From IMG/VR virus record IMGVR_UViG_3300034095_000325, positions 1 through 38,214 of that record: a DNA stretch of 38,214 nucleotides; one strand, 5' to 3'. Under the pieces are notes generated by a model, which was not told where the DNA came from, searched no databases, and saw nothing but the letters and a program-made list of their open reading frames with translations. The stretch is from a virus. The translations under genes were made by a program, and so were the position numbers. How positions within the stretch are numbered: the stretch's first letter is position 1; each line of letters begins with the position of its first letter. Positions 13,092 to 22,916 of this stretch are shown in pieces.

Positions 13092-13104
13092 TTTGTAAAT
13101 TAAC
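13092..13104 (+). promoter_or_regulatory. TTTGTAAATTAAC box (putative late promoter)
   Basis: The box starts just after the previous stop and 23 bases before ATG 13115. It is one of nine TTGTAwATT boxes in rightward gaps. No TTG at -33 was seen. Confidence 0.4.
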
Positions 13105-13114
13105 AAAAGCATTA

Positions 13115-13927
13115 ATGACCACTCTTTTCGATTTTTATAAGCAAATCAAGGGCTTTGTCGAGGGGCATCGGATGATTGAGAAATTCAATATTATCGGTTC
13201 CATCGAAGAGGTCGATACCATAAATGTTGACGCAAGGTCGCTTTTTATCTCAATAGAGTCAAGCAACATCTCACACAGGAACAACACAAACACCGTAACA
13301 TTCGCTCTGTTTGTAGTTGACAAGTGTCTGTCTGATGACCAAGACTCTTTGGTAATATCCACCCAGGAAAACATTTTTGTTGTTGGTCAGGTTCAGGACT
13401 TCATCTTGAGCCTTGACAACGATGTGGAGTTTGATGAAATCAATATGGCTCAATCTCCAAGTGGAGATTATAACCTAACGGCAGCTATTTGCACATTCTC
13501 AGTTGACTTTGACAAAAACATTGCCTGCACAGACTACTCGCTAAACTCCACCTACGTTCAGAATCAGCAGAGCTTATTCTTTGAAACCGAGAGTGGGGCC
13601 ATTGGAACTTTCTACGTTGCTAACGCAGGAATTATATTTGCAACGCAGGAACAGCCATCTGGCAACTTTTCAGCAAGCATTATAAATACAACCATTGGGC
13701 TTGACTTATTAGTTGAGATTTCAAGCACAAATGATGAGGTTCATATCATTGAGACACCAGTGTCTGGAAGTACGACAGTTGTAATAAATCAAGACATTGA
13801 CCAATACTTCGCGACAAGCGGAACTCTTTCGGTAAGGATTTGGCAGCAAGATGCAACTGGGAATAAATATGTTGAAAATATTGACCCAGTAACATACGAG
13901 TCGACTACCTTCAACTTTATCAAATAA
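13115..13927 (+). CDS. Putative tail terminator/completion-like structural protein (270 aa)
   Basis: A 270-aa, beta-rich protein. The first 130 residues (TLFDFYKQIKGFVEGHRMIE, later TVTFALFVVDKCLSDDQDS and IFVVGQVQDFILSL) follow the layout of tail terminator or head-tail joining proteins in Bacteroidota phages: an N-terminal helix, a VxFxhhVxD strand and a D-hh-x-x-L helix. The second half is a separate Ser/Thr-rich beta domain (from about residue 140), perhaps Ig-like. It directly precedes the neck-like gene and the tape measure, so a tail structural role is likely. The precise assignment is inferred. Confidence 0.5.
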   Translation: MTTLFDFYKQIKGFVEGHRMIEKFNIIGSIEEVDTINVDARSLFISIESSNISHRNNTNTVTFALFVVDKCLSDDQDSLVISTQENIFVVGQVQDFILSLDNDVEFDEINMAQSPSGDYNLTAAICTFSVDFDKNIACTDYSLNSTYVQNQQSLFFETESGAIGTFYVANAGIIFATQEQPSGNFSASIINTTIGLDLLVEISSTNDEVHIIETPVSGSTTVVINQDIDQYFATSGTLSVRIWQQDATGNKYVENIDPVTYESTTFNFIK

Positions 13928-14568
13928 TGAGCGCCAGAAGGCAAGGCGGTCAGCTAAGGGCAATACTCATTCGCAAATTAAGGTCTTCTGGACTTAATGA
14001 GGCGATGGTTGACATATTGCAAAAAAACAATCAGGTATACACTGGCACATTGTCTCAGGCAATCCTAAGAAGGGACCTAGCTAAAAACCTTAGTATTTCT
14101 TATAAGATTAACAAAGACATTGACATTATAGAAAATGTTGTTGTTAGGTTTGTAAACAAGGTGTCGGAACCAAGCTACGCTGGCAGAGTAGAAAAAACAC
14201 TAGGCGCTGTCAAAGATAAAAATATAAACGTAAGCGCTAGGGCTATTGAGAGCTGGATATTCGCAAAGGTGAAAAATGGGACTTGGAAGAACGAGAATGG
14301 ACCAAACTATAAAAAAAGTAATGGCAAGGGCCAGACATACCTCTACCCACTATCCAATAAAAAGGCGCGGGCTAGTTTGGCGTTTGTGATAGCTCGCTCC
14401 ATCAACAAAAAACAAATACTAAAGAACAGAAGTCCATTCTTGGTAAACCCAACGATTAACCTCCGTGCTGAATTTGCGATTTTATCAGGACTAGAAGAGT
14501 TTAACGAATTGTGGTTACAGGACCTAGGTGTTGAGTCAATCAACAAAGTAATTAGTATATTTCAATAA
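13927..14568 (+). CDS. Putative neck / head-tail connection protein (213 aa)
   Basis: A basic 213-aa protein whose ATG overlaps the previous stop by one base. It has an N-terminal helical region, then WIFAKVKNGTWKN and YPLSNKKARASLAFVIARSI before RSPFLVNPTINL. A late helix followed by a P-[FH]-x-x-P turn is reminiscent of HK97 gp10-like neck proteins. Its place before the tape measure fits a tail-completion or neck role. No catalytic motif is seen; the assignment is contextual. Confidence 0.5.
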   Translation: MSARRQGGQLRAILIRKLRSSGLNEAMVDILQKNNQVYTGTLSQAILRRDLAKNLSISYKINKDIDIIENVVVRFVNKVSEPSYAGRVEKTLGAVKDKNINVSARAIESWIFAKVKNGTWKNENGPNYKKSNGKGQTYLYPLSNKKARASLAFVIARSINKKQILKNRSPFLVNPTINLRAEFAILSGLEEFNELWLQDLGVESINKVISIFQ

Positions 14569-14594
14569 GTAACAACCAAATATAAAAGGTTACA

Positions 14595-17500
14595 ATGGCT
14601 AAAGAGCAATCATTCGAAGATGTAAATAAGAAGATAACACTTCTTAGTATAAATCTTCAAAAAATACTTGGGCAGTACGCCAAACTTAAGTCGGAGGGAA
14701 AAAGCTTTGCTGAGATTAACGAAATACTTGGCAAGAATATTGATTCTTTGAGCAAGAAGGTTGTAAGCGTTTCAAACGCTACGGCTCGCTATGGTAAGCA
14801 GCTTAATGTAACTGACGAACAGAGAAAGATTACAAGTGGAAACCTAACTAGGGCGGCAGCAATCCACGAAAAACTTACCGCGGCAGTAAACAAGACTCGC
14901 GTAGCTGAGGAAAAGGCAACTACATCCACAAAGGGATTTGGCGATGGCCTAAAGTCAGCATTCTCTGGTCAATCAATAGGCAGGGCAATAGGAAGTGTTT
15001 TAAAGTTCGTAGGGGCATACCAACTTCTTTCGCTAGTTTCTTCTGCAGTGAAAGATGTAATATTGGGCTCAATAACAGCATTTATTAAGTTTGAGGACTC
15101 TATTGGCAAACTTAGGGCTGTAACGGGCTCCACCTCGGAACAGACTGTTGCTATGACCGCTGCAATCAGGGAGACTGCAATTCAAACAAGGTTTACTTCA
15201 GATGAAGTTGCATCACTAGCTATTGAACTCGCGAAGCTTGGAGCAAAATCCAGTGAAATTCCAAATCTTATCCTACCAATTGCAACAGCCGCACAAGCAA
15301 TTGGGGCAAGCCTATCAGAAGTTGGTGAAGCCGTGTTCAAAGTAAATAATCAATTTGGACTTTCTTCGGCAGAAACCGCGTCAACCGCTCAAATACTTGT
15401 TTCGGCAATTAATGACTCCGCATTATCGCTTAGTAGTTTTACCACTGCAATGCAATATGTTGGACCGCTTGCAGACCAAGTTGGTTTATCATTGAGTGAA
15501 ACAGCATCGTTTCTTCAGGTTTTATCAGACAACGGATTTACCGCTTCAAGGATTGGTACTGGTCTTCGTAAAATCTTCATTGATATTAAAAAACCCGGAG
15601 AAGACCTTACAGTAACACTTGAAAATCTAGCAAAACAAAACATCAGTCTTGCTGAAGCAAATGAACTTGTTGGAAAAACAGCCGCCGCGCAATTGATAAC
15701 AATCCTAAGAAACTTGGATGCGTTTAAGGAAGCCGCGGATGAGTCTACTAGGCTGACCTCATCACTAAAGGCTTCTGCTGCTCAGATGTCAACAACCGCC
15801 GGAAGTATTGACATATTAAAAAGTTCTTATGAGGATTTAAAAATATCAATAGGTGCTGCAATAACAAGCTCGGAGCTTTTTACTGAAACAATTGGATTTA
15901 TTTTTCCTCAAGCTGAAAAGCTTATTAGGGGTTATAGGCTCCTAGATGAAACGCTGTCTACTACCTCTGGCGCTAAAATAGCTAGAGAAGAGCTTAAGGA
16001 GTTGTCAGCTGGAGTAATTAATTCATCATCTGTTCTTAAAACAACTTTTGATATATTAAAGAGAAACGCACCCGGGGATGAATTTATAACTGTTTTTGAA
16101 AATCTGGGTAAAGCTGGACTCACACTTTCTCAATCGCAAGAGGCGCTTTCTAAATTTGGACAAAATGAGCAATTTCTCAATAGATATCTGAAAAGTCTTA
16201 AACTTACAAGGGAACAAACTTTAGCAGTAAATGCCGCATTAAAGAACACTACTATGAGTTCCGATGAACTTCAGGATTCTTTTATAGGCTTCAAGGGTTT
16301 TCAGGAAATAATTCGTGGTCAGGCCGAAGAATCTCAAAAGGCAACAAAAATTGAAAACGCAAGACTCGCAACCTACAAGGAATTTGAGGCCCGCATAAAG
16401 AGGATATCTAACCTTCAGGCCACTGACCCCGAGGCCGCTAATCTAGCTTCTCAAAAACTAGAGCTTGAAATTAGGGATAAGATAGTTAAAGCTCAAGAAA
16501 GGCTTAACGAGGAATCTGAAAAGGGAATACTTGCGGATAAGGAAAAGATTTTAAATATCACCGGAGAGGTAAGCGGGTATGAAAAGGCAATCCAAGCGCT
16601 ATCTGAGTTTGGTGGCATAAGCGATGAACAAGCAGCAGTAAATAAAAAAAGAAGCGAAGCGGAAAAGAAAGCCCGTGAGGACCGAGCCAAAGCTGATGTT
16701 GATGCAATAAAGGACCGCAGGGATAATATCAAGGAAGAGCTTAAGCGAATCAAGGACCAAGCCGATGAGGAAATATCATTAGCCAAGGAGAAGACTAAGC
16801 TTATTCTCGAAGACCAAAGTATTAGTGTTGAGAAAAGAGCTGAAATTGAAAACGAACTTGCTGTCGAAATTGGTAAGTCAAATGAAAAAGCTGTTGGTTT
16901 AATTGACGACCAACTAGAAAAGCTTGGCCCACTGTATGATGATGCTAGTAAAGCGGTAAATGACTTTGGTAAAGAGTTTCCAAACCTTGTTGATGATTTA
17001 GATGACTCTGTGGGTGATGTTGGAAAAGTGCTCGGAGACCTGTCTGGACAATTTCAAACAACGTTCTTAGATAAAGCAAACATTGCGATAGATAAGTCAA
17101 GGGGTATTCTTGATACCTATAAAACACAAGTACAGGAACTAAATGATAAATTTGGAGAGAACGCTGGTAAAACAAAGGAGTATTTTGATGCTCTTGATGG
17201 AATAACCAACAGCTTATCTGAAGAGCTTCAAACGATTGCTAATGGACTTGACAAAAGCACCGACGCGGGAAAAATTGCTTTTGAAGTAATTCAACAGCTG
17301 ATTGATAAAGCAAAGCAGGAAGGCTCCAAACCAGATTTTGATTGGGGAGGTTTTTGGAAAGAAATCCTAGTTGACTCACTCAATCAGGCTCTTGATACTT
17401 CTATTGAAGCTATTGACCGATTCAATGAGATAGCTCTTGAGAACACTAGAAACAGACTTGAGGCTCAGAAACAACTGATTCAAAATCAGGCAGACGTTGA

Positions 17501-18203
17501 AGATGATATCCTTAAGGCTCGACTTGAAAATCAATTAATATCTGAAACGGAATACCGAGCACAGGTAGAGAAAAACAGAAAGAAAGAAGCTCAATCTATA
17601 AACAGAATTGAAAAACAGATTTTTGATGCGGAACAGAAACGTGAGCGTCAATCTGCACTTCTTGACTATTTGTCTGCGTTGGGTTCAATCGTTCCAGAAT
17701 TAATTAAAGGTGGTGAGGCAAACCCAGTCGCTCTTGCAATCAAAAGTTCCATAACTGCTGGATTCGCAACGGCTGGATATATCACCGAATTAAGGGCGAT
17801 TAATACTAGGCAGTTTGTTCCTACTCGCTTTGCTGAGGGTGGTATTGTAAACGGGCCATCACACGCTGAAGGTGGTGTTCCTTTTTCTGTTCGTGGTCAA
17901 GGTGGCTATGAGATGGAGGGTGGCGAATACATTGTCAACAAAAGAGCAACGCAGAAGTACAAATCATTACTTGACCAAATTAATGGAAAAGGAAATTCTA
18001 ATTATAAGTTTGCTACTGGAGGTATTGTTAAAGACCCAGCGCAAGCGGTGACACGTCAAATTGAGTTGTTAGAGGCCATTGCTTCATCAAACATTTCAAT
18101 GGTTGGTAAATTAGATAAACCAGTTCGTTCGTTTGTGTCAGCAACAGACTTACGCTCTGATGAAAACGCTCGTAGAATCCAAGAACGCAACTCTCAATTA
18201 TAA
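14595..18203 (+). CDS. Tail tape measure protein
   Basis: A 1202-aa protein, the tail-length ruler. Residues 1-110 are coiled coil. A hydrophobic segment lies near 128-165 (IGRAIGSVLKFVGAYQLLSL). From about 166 to 370 there is a TP901-type tape measure core: FEDSIGKLRAVTGSTSEQT, IELAKLGAKSSEIPNLILPI, and later FTASRIGTGLRKIF. Long coiled coils follow (about 600-1080), then a Gly-rich C-terminal motif (FAEGGIVNGPSHAEGG, GGEYIVNKRATQKYKSL) found at the end of many tape measure proteins. At about 1.5 angstrom per residue the tail would be near 180 nm, fitting a siphovirus. Confidence 0.92.
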   Translation: MAKEQSFEDVNKKITLLSINLQKILGQYAKLKSEGKSFAEINEILGKNIDSLSKKVVSVSNATARYGKQLNVTDEQRKITSGNLTRAAAIHEKLTAAVNKTRVAEEKATTSTKGFGDGLKSAFSGQSIGRAIGSVLKFVGAYQLLSLVSSAVKDVILGSITAFIKFEDSIGKLRAVTGSTSEQTVAMTAAIRETAIQTRFTSDEVASLAIELAKLGAKSSEIPNLILPIATAAQAIGASLSEVGEAVFKVNNQFGLSSAETASTAQILVSAINDSALSLSSFTTAMQYVGPLADQVGLSLSETASFLQVLSDNGFTASRIGTGLRKIFIDIKKPGEDLTVTLENLAKQNISLAEANELVGKTAAAQLITILRNLDAFKEAADESTRLTSSLKASAAQMSTTAGSIDILKSSYEDLKISIGAAITSSELFTETIGFIFPQAEKLIRGYRLLDETLSTTSGAKIAREELKELSAGVINSSSVLKTTFDILKRNAPGDEFITVFENLGKAGLTLSQSQEALSKFGQNEQFLNRYLKSLKLTREQTLAVNAALKNTTMSSDELQDSFIGFKGFQEIIRGQAEESQKATKIENARLATYKEFEARIKRISNLQATDPEAANLASQKLELEIRDKIVKAQERLNEESEKGILADKEKILNITGEVSGYEKAIQALSEFGGISDEQAAVNKKRSEAEKKAREDRAKADVDAIKDRRDNIKEELKRIKDQADEEISLAKEKTKLILEDQSISVEKRAEIENELAVEIGKSNEKAVGLIDDQLEKLGPLYDDASKAVNDFGKEFPNLVDDLDDSVGDVGKVLGDLSGQFQTTFLDKANIAIDKSRGILDTYKTQVQELNDKFGENAGKTKEYFDALDGITNSLSEELQTIANGLDKSTDAGKIAFEVIQQLIDKAKQEGSKPDFDWGGFWKEILVDSLNQALDTSIEAIDRFNEIALENTRNRLEAQKQLIQNQADVEDDILKARLENQLISETEYRAQVEKNRKKEAQSINRIEKQIFDAEQKRERQSALLDYLSALGSIVPELIKGGEANPVALAIKSSITAGFATAGYITELRAINTRQFVPTRFAEGGIVNGPSHAEGGVPFSVRGQGGYEMEGGEYIVNKRATQKYKSLLDQINGKGNSNYKFATGGIVKDPAQAVTRQIELLEAIASSNISMVGKLDKPVRSFVSATDLRSDENARRIQERNSQL

Positions 18204-18862
18204 TGGCTATAGATATATTATATGACAATGGTGTCCCGGCTGGAGCTCCCGGTGGTGTAATTGTAGGCTCTGGGGGTGCATTGTTAGCCTATAGTGAAAA
18301 TAACGGAGTCGCTTCCATTACCTACGAAGCTGAAGAGCCACCCACCTTTATCCCTTCCGCTGGTGACGTAGCGGTAATTTTCAACTCAGCAGACCTAACG
18401 GACTTTGGTGTGTTTTATGTTACTGGCTCAGGCCCCGGGATGGTAACTGGGGACTACCCAATATCAATAGGAGGTACAATCGACAAGAACTTTTATGCGT
18501 TTGCTAAAAATTTCGGAGAGTCTTATGTGGTACAGATATACAGTACGGACCTGTATTCTGATTTGACAGTTGATTTTGCAAACACTTTTAAGGTAAGCAC
18601 TCAAACGGAAAAGTCACACTACTCCGACCTTATGATTGCTTATTCAAAAAAGATATCTCATACTGTTATTTTGGACAACCTAAGAAGAAACTTTTGGAGT
18701 GGCAAAGATGCACTGATGGCAGACACTATCTTTCTAATAGACAGCTGCACCAACGGAAGCCCCAAAGCATACAAGGTGAGTATCAATGACGCTACCTTTG
18801 AAGTGTTTAATAACAAATTCAAAAGTACAGTAAGCTTTAACCTATCGTCAAGCAAGCTGTAA
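18203..18862 (+). CDS. Putative distal tail protein (219 aa)
   Basis: A 219-aa beta-rich protein starting one base inside the tape measure stop. It contains a Gly-rich N-terminus (GAPGGVIVGSGGALLAYSEN) and many short strands, with FKVSTQTEKSHYSDLMIAYS near the middle. Directly after the tape measure, siphophages encode the distal tail (Dit-like) protein, and a Bacteroidota-specific version would fit here. There is no strong sequence motif, so the name is from position. Confidence 0.55.
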   Translation: MAIDILYDNGVPAGAPGGVIVGSGGALLAYSENNGVASITYEAEEPPTFIPSAGDVAVIFNSADLTDFGVFYVTGSGPGMVTGDYPISIGGTIDKNFYAFAKNFGESYVVQIYSTDLYSDLTVDFANTFKVSTQTEKSHYSDLMIAYSKKISHTVILDNLRRNFWSGKDALMADTIFLIDSCTNGSPKAYKVSINDATFEVFNNKFKSTVSFNLSSSKL

Positions 18863-18871
18863 TTTATAGGT

Positions 18872-21388
18872 ATGAGCTACAGACTAAGAGTAAACAATCA
18901 GTTCCTTGATTTATTTCCCAATCAAGAAATTGCTATTGGCGTGGATTACTATGACACCACAAACATAGACTCCATAAAAATACCATTCAGCTTTAACTCT
19001 GACGTTCCATATACTTTTAAAAACAAAACTGCATTAGGCTATAATGATGCCAATGGATATGGTGGCATTCCATTGACGGAGTACGACTATGAAGTGTATA
19101 AAGGTGATGACATTATGTCTTCGGGGAAGGCTAGAGTTCAGTCCGTAATTATAAACTCCCTTGAGCCAATATTTACCCTTGAGTTAAAGGATAAGGTATC
19201 TGAGTTCTCTAAGAGGCTTAGGGACTTAAAGATTGAGGATATCTACAACGATGCTTTCTCTACCCAGGTTAGGACTTTGTCTACCTACTTGTCCGCTAAC
19301 CAAGGTTACGACCAAAGGGACATCGAGATACCATTTATTGATTTCGATAACATTCAAAAAACAACAGGATATGAATCACGTCAATTCACTTCGTGGGGCA
19401 CTAGTGGAAAGAAGTTTGGTCTTATGCCAGCGCTTAGAGTCATTGACTTTATTGATAGGGTATTTAGTACAGCTGGTATAGATTACACATCAAAGTTTGT
19501 TTCAGGAACAGGCTCTTGGGACCCAAGGAATCTTTATATACTTTACCCAACTTACTTATCCGGAACTCCTGAAAGCAAACGAGAGAGCTTTCTTTTTCCA
19601 TTTCCGTATAATGTTCAGGAAAATACAGACCAAGAGCTGACTGCAGGTGAGATAACTTTAGCTGGGGTCGATTATACTATTGCTCCAATAACAAACTATA
19701 AGCTAATAGCAAAAGAGTCATACGAGCCCTTCGGTCCAACCAACTACGCCCCAACGGAAATCCTTGTGTCAAGAGAGTATGGAGACCAGCTTAGAAAACC
19801 CGGTGGTGTTACCGACTGGGGCGATGAAAATGTAGGATACGTTTCCTACGGCTCTAGCTTTGATGCCAAGTTTTCTTTTACTAGCGGAAGCGTAACCATT
19901 CCAGCCCTGAAGACCTGTTTACTTACGATTGATAGGGATATATCTGACCAAGGTATTTATCCTCACATTGTAAGTGTTAAAGGTACTTCTAATGCAGTAT
20001 TTGTTGCCTATGTTTTAATTTACGAGTCATATACAACATCTAGTGCTCCAAAATACAGGATACCAATAGTTGACAATTCCAACAATCCAATACAATTAAC
20101 GGTTGCATCTATTCAACCAAATACCGGAATTGATAGCAACGGGTACTCCATTCAACCAAGTTCTACCATTGTTTTTAATTCATTCACCGGAAGTATTGAT
20201 AGCACAGAGCTGTATCAGATAAGTGGGGGAAGCACATATTCATACGCTATTGGCGTTTATATGGATTCCGGCTCGATAGACGCGAGGACAAGCTGTATTG
20301 CTTTAAATCAAAATACTCAAGGTCTTCAATTGATTAATGTAAATGATGATGCTGTGTTGTTTCAAAATGACTTTGTAAAACAAAGAACATTTGGATACGA
20401 CTGGAGCACTTTAGGTTTAAAGGTTGACAACATTGGCTCAGTTCCAGCAACAGTGCCAAATGACAACTTTCAATTCAAAGAGTCTTTGTCTAATAATAAG
20501 TCTTATGGTGTTTATGACATTATGATAGACATTATGAAAAGATTTGGACTTAGCCTAATCTATGACTACACTAGCGGTGATATAATTCTTGACAACCTAA
20601 AGGATATAAGGCTTACAACTGCTGCAATGGATGGTTATATTGATACACTAAAGCCATTTGAGGTCGAGTCGGGGGTTGTGCCGCCAAAGACCCTAAAACT
20701 TCTAAACGAGGTTAGGGATGGAATATATGACAAGACAGACGCTGATTTGTCCATTGGTAGCTTTGATGGGGTTTGGAATGCAAGCGGCTTGGGGGAAAAG
20801 TCTTTAGAGTTTAAGACATCGCTAATTAACCCAATAAATAAGTCAGTATGTGGTCCGGAGTTCTTTAACGACCCAATACTACTAAACGATGGACTCGTTG
20901 CTATTCAAGAGATTGGAAATATAAAAAACGAAATACCAGATTACGATAGAGTTGGTCTTAGGATATTTTATTTAAGGGAGCCCAACTTTGGTACGACACT
21001 AAGATATCCCGTGTTCCGAGAGTATAATAATTACGGACAGAGGATTCGGCAGATTTTATACAAGCCCGTTGGAACTTACCTACTTCAAGGATATCCAGTT
21101 AACTCACTCTCTGGCAATCAGATAGATTTGCGTTTTGTTTTGGCAAACGGAACCACCTCTTCCGCTTACGACTACTTGGTTGGCACAGAGCGGTTTGCAG
21201 CAAACGAAAAGAGCAAGATGTCTTTCTATGCAGCAATACCGGACACTATGTTCCAGAGTGGAGCACTTTATAAGAAAAAGTTTAGGTTTAACAAGACTGA
21301 CGAAAACTTTATAGTAAACTCGTTAACTGACGCTAAAATCTATAATGGGTATGTGTACGGCAAATTTGAGGTGATTTTTGTAGATTAA
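18872..21388 (+). CDS. Tail-tip / baseplate-associated protein (838 aa)
   Basis: A large 838-aa structural protein after the Dit-like gene, the place of the tail-associated (Tal-like) protein. The N-terminus (LRVNNQFLDLFPNQEIAIGV, then NIDSIKIPFSFNSDVPY) has a D/S-SI-x-IPFS-x-N pattern shared with tail proteins of Bacteroidota phages. Then FGLMPALRVIDFIDRVFS and later VYDIMIDIMKRFGLSLIYDY, each a helix as in hub domains, are separated by long beta-rich regions. No peptidase or lysozyme motif was recognised. It probably forms the tail tip that the fibres attach to. Confidence 0.68.
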   Translation: MSYRLRVNNQFLDLFPNQEIAIGVDYYDTTNIDSIKIPFSFNSDVPYTFKNKTALGYNDANGYGGIPLTEYDYEVYKGDDIMSSGKARVQSVIINSLEPIFTLELKDKVSEFSKRLRDLKIEDIYNDAFSTQVRTLSTYLSANQGYDQRDIEIPFIDFDNIQKTTGYESRQFTSWGTSGKKFGLMPALRVIDFIDRVFSTAGIDYTSKFVSGTGSWDPRNLYILYPTYLSGTPESKRESFLFPFPYNVQENTDQELTAGEITLAGVDYTIAPITNYKLIAKESYEPFGPTNYAPTEILVSREYGDQLRKPGGVTDWGDENVGYVSYGSSFDAKFSFTSGSVTIPALKTCLLTIDRDISDQGIYPHIVSVKGTSNAVFVAYVLIYESYTTSSAPKYRIPIVDNSNNPIQLTVASIQPNTGIDSNGYSIQPSSTIVFNSFTGSIDSTELYQISGGSTYSYAIGVYMDSGSIDARTSCIALNQNTQGLQLINVNDDAVLFQNDFVKQRTFGYDWSTLGLKVDNIGSVPATVPNDNFQFKESLSNNKSYGVYDIMIDIMKRFGLSLIYDYTSGDIILDNLKDIRLTTAAMDGYIDTLKPFEVESGVVPPKTLKLLNEVRDGIYDKTDADLSIGSFDGVWNASGLGEKSLEFKTSLINPINKSVCGPEFFNDPILLNDGLVAIQEIGNIKNEIPDYDRVGLRIFYLREPNFGTTLRYPVFREYNNYGQRIRQILYKPVGTYLLQGYPVNSLSGNQIDLRFVLANGTTSSAYDYLVGTERFAANEKSKMSFYAAIPDTMFQSGALYKKKFRFNKTDENFIVNSLTDAKIYNGYVYGKFEVIFVD

Positions 21389-21392
21389 CCAG

Positions 21393-21893
21393 ATGGCAAA
21401 GACTTATAACGATTATCCGGTAGCGGCTTCAAACAACGCCAAAAGAGCATTAGCTTGGCGTGAGAAGTACGGCAATGAGGTGAAGGGTGGAACTTCTATT
21501 GGTTGGACACGCGCCAATCAACTAGCGAGCCGTGAGTCTCTTTCGTACTCCACGATTGCTCGTATGGCTGCATTTAATCGCCATCGCAAAAACAGCGCAG
21601 TAGACCCTAAGTTCGCATCAACACCCTGGAAAGACAGGGGCTATGTTGCTTGGCTTATATGGGGTGGCACTAGTGGTGTAAACTGGGCCATCAGAAAGGC
21701 AGAGTCCATTCGTAACGGTCGTTTCTATAGTCAGGAGGATAAGGAGATGGTAGAGGGCATTGCAAGCATTGTACGCTCAATTGAAGACCTAAAGAACCGT
21801 ATGAAGACGGCAAAGAAGGAGTATCAGAACTTGGTCAACGAGGGTGTGGAAATTACCCTTGATGAGTTTCTGAAAATGGTTGGCCTTAAATAA
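21393..21893 (+). CDS. Conserved phage protein of the head-gene region (166 aa)
   Basis: A basic 166-aa protein with a strongly conserved-looking core: ASNNAKRALAWREKYGNEVK, GWTRANQLASRESLSYSTIA, RMAAFNRHRKN and WKDRGYVAWLIWGGTSGVNW. This NAKRAL...VGWTRA.QLA...RM..F.RH...PW.D.GY.AWL.WGG pattern occurs in phage head genes, sometimes fused to the protease or portal. Its function is not established. A coiled-coil tail follows (residues 115-150). Here it is a separate gene directly upstream of the prohead protease. Confidence 0.75.
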   Translation: MAKTYNDYPVAASNNAKRALAWREKYGNEVKGGTSIGWTRANQLASRESLSYSTIARMAAFNRHRKNSAVDPKFASTPWKDRGYVAWLIWGGTSGVNWAIRKAESIRNGRFYSQEDKEMVEGIASIVRSIEDLKNRMKTAKKEYQNLVNEGVEITLDEFLKMVGLK

Positions 21894-21895
21894 AA

Positions 21896-21907
21896 TTGTA
21901 TATTAAC
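21896..21907 (+). promoter_or_regulatory. TTGTATATTAAC box (putative late promoter)
   Basis: The box ends five bases before ATG 21913 of the protease gene. A TTG lies upstream with 16 bases between it and TATATTAA. Confidence 0.42.
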
Positions 21908-21912
21908 GAAGT

Positions 21913-22887
21913 ATGAAAAAGATTAACGAAAAGTTACCCATTTACGACATTGTTATGAAAGACAATGAGGAGAGTGGTATGTACCGTATTTCGTTGGTTA
22001 CAAACCCAGCAATCCAAGAAAACTTTATCTACTTCTCTGAGGAGAAAAAAGATATGTTCTTTGTTGATGAAGAAAAGGGTATTGTCGTTGGGCCTGTTAT
22101 TGTGCCAAACAAGCCAATCTTTCGTAGTGCAGAGACCGGAGGCTATTATGTCCAGTTCTCTGTCGATACAATTGAAAAGATGATGCGTAGTTACGCAGAG
22201 AAAGGTCTTCACAATTCTTTCAACATTCAGCACCAGTATGAAACCGATGAGGTTTATATGTTGGAGATATGGATGAAAGAGTCTGAAGAAGACAAGAGTA
22301 AAATGTACGGTTTCGATTTACCAGTCGGAACTGTATTTGCTAAAGCATACGTCAAGTCACAAGCAATTCGTGATGAGATTAAAGCTAGCGGCCTTAATGG
22401 TTTTTCTATTGAGGTTAAAAATTTTGATATGGTAGAACAAAAATTCGAAAGTAATATGGATTTCAAATTCGCTGTTGAGCTTGGTGAGCGTCTCTCAAAC
22501 CTAGAGGCTAGCATTAACAAGCAAAACGAAACAATCGCAACCTTAATGGAGCTTTGGGCTGAGTCGCAAGAGCAGTTCAACGAAGTAGTTGAGGCCAATG
22601 AAGAGCCTGCTGTAGAGCCAGCCGTAGAGGTGGCTGAAGAGCAAAACGTAGAACTCTCCGAAGAGCCCGTTGAGGCTACTGAGGAAGTAGTTGTAGAACC
22701 TGTTGTAGAAGTACAACTAGAAGAGGTAGAGGATGCCTCTGTCGAAGAAGCTGAATTGACTTTGTCTGCTGAACAAGCTGGTGAGGAAGAGGAAGCACCA
22801 GTCGTTGATAAGACGATTAAATTCGAACGAATCACCTCTGATAAAATCAAGATGATTGACAAGTTCTTTGGCAAGCGTCTTTATTAA
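21913..22887 (+). CDS. XkdF-like prohead serine protease fused to an acidic scaffold-like tail
   Basis: A 324-aa protein. Residues about 20-180 form an XkdF-type prohead protease (peptidase S78-like). GIVVGPVIVPNKPIFR and YYVQFSVDTIEKMMRSY precede NSFNIQHQ with the candidate catalytic H107, and YGFDLPVGTVFAKAYVKS leads to GLNGFSIEV with nucleophile S165. Residues about 190-215 are coiled coil, and 225-298 are a Glu/Val-rich low-complexity acidic region (EEPVEATEEVVVEPVVE), like an internal scaffold. A basic C-terminus ends KMIDKFFGKRLY. The fusion would let the protease remove the scaffold after assembly of the capsid encoded next. Confidence 0.85.
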   Translation: MKKINEKLPIYDIVMKDNEESGMYRISLVTNPAIQENFIYFSEEKKDMFFVDEEKGIVVGPVIVPNKPIFRSAETGGYYVQFSVDTIEKMMRSYAEKGLHNSFNIQHQYETDEVYMLEIWMKESEEDKSKMYGFDLPVGTVFAKAYVKSQAIRDEIKASGLNGFSIEVKNFDMVEQKFESNMDFKFAVELGERLSNLEASINKQNETIATLMELWAESQEQFNEVVEANEEPAVEPAVEVAEEQNVELSEEPVEATEEVVVEPVVEVQLEEVEDASVEEAELTLSAEQAGEEEEAPVVDKTIKFERITSDKIKMIDKFFGKRLY

Positions 22888-22899
22888 TTTGTATATTAC
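22888..22899 (+). promoter_or_regulatory. TTTGTATATTAC box before the major capsid gene
   Basis: The box starts one base after the protease stop and is 18 bases before ATG 22917. A TTG lies 21 bases upstream of TATATTAC, within the Bacteroidota -33/-7 range, making this the best-formed copy. Confidence 0.5.
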
Positions 22900-22916
22900 T
22901 TAAATTCAAAAATAAA

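Noticed and set aside
22254-22874. 206-aa minus-strand frame rich in Ser and Thr
   Set aside because: It is antisense to the Glu/Val-rich tail of the protease gene; its composition is the complement of GAA/GTA repeats and it has no motifs.
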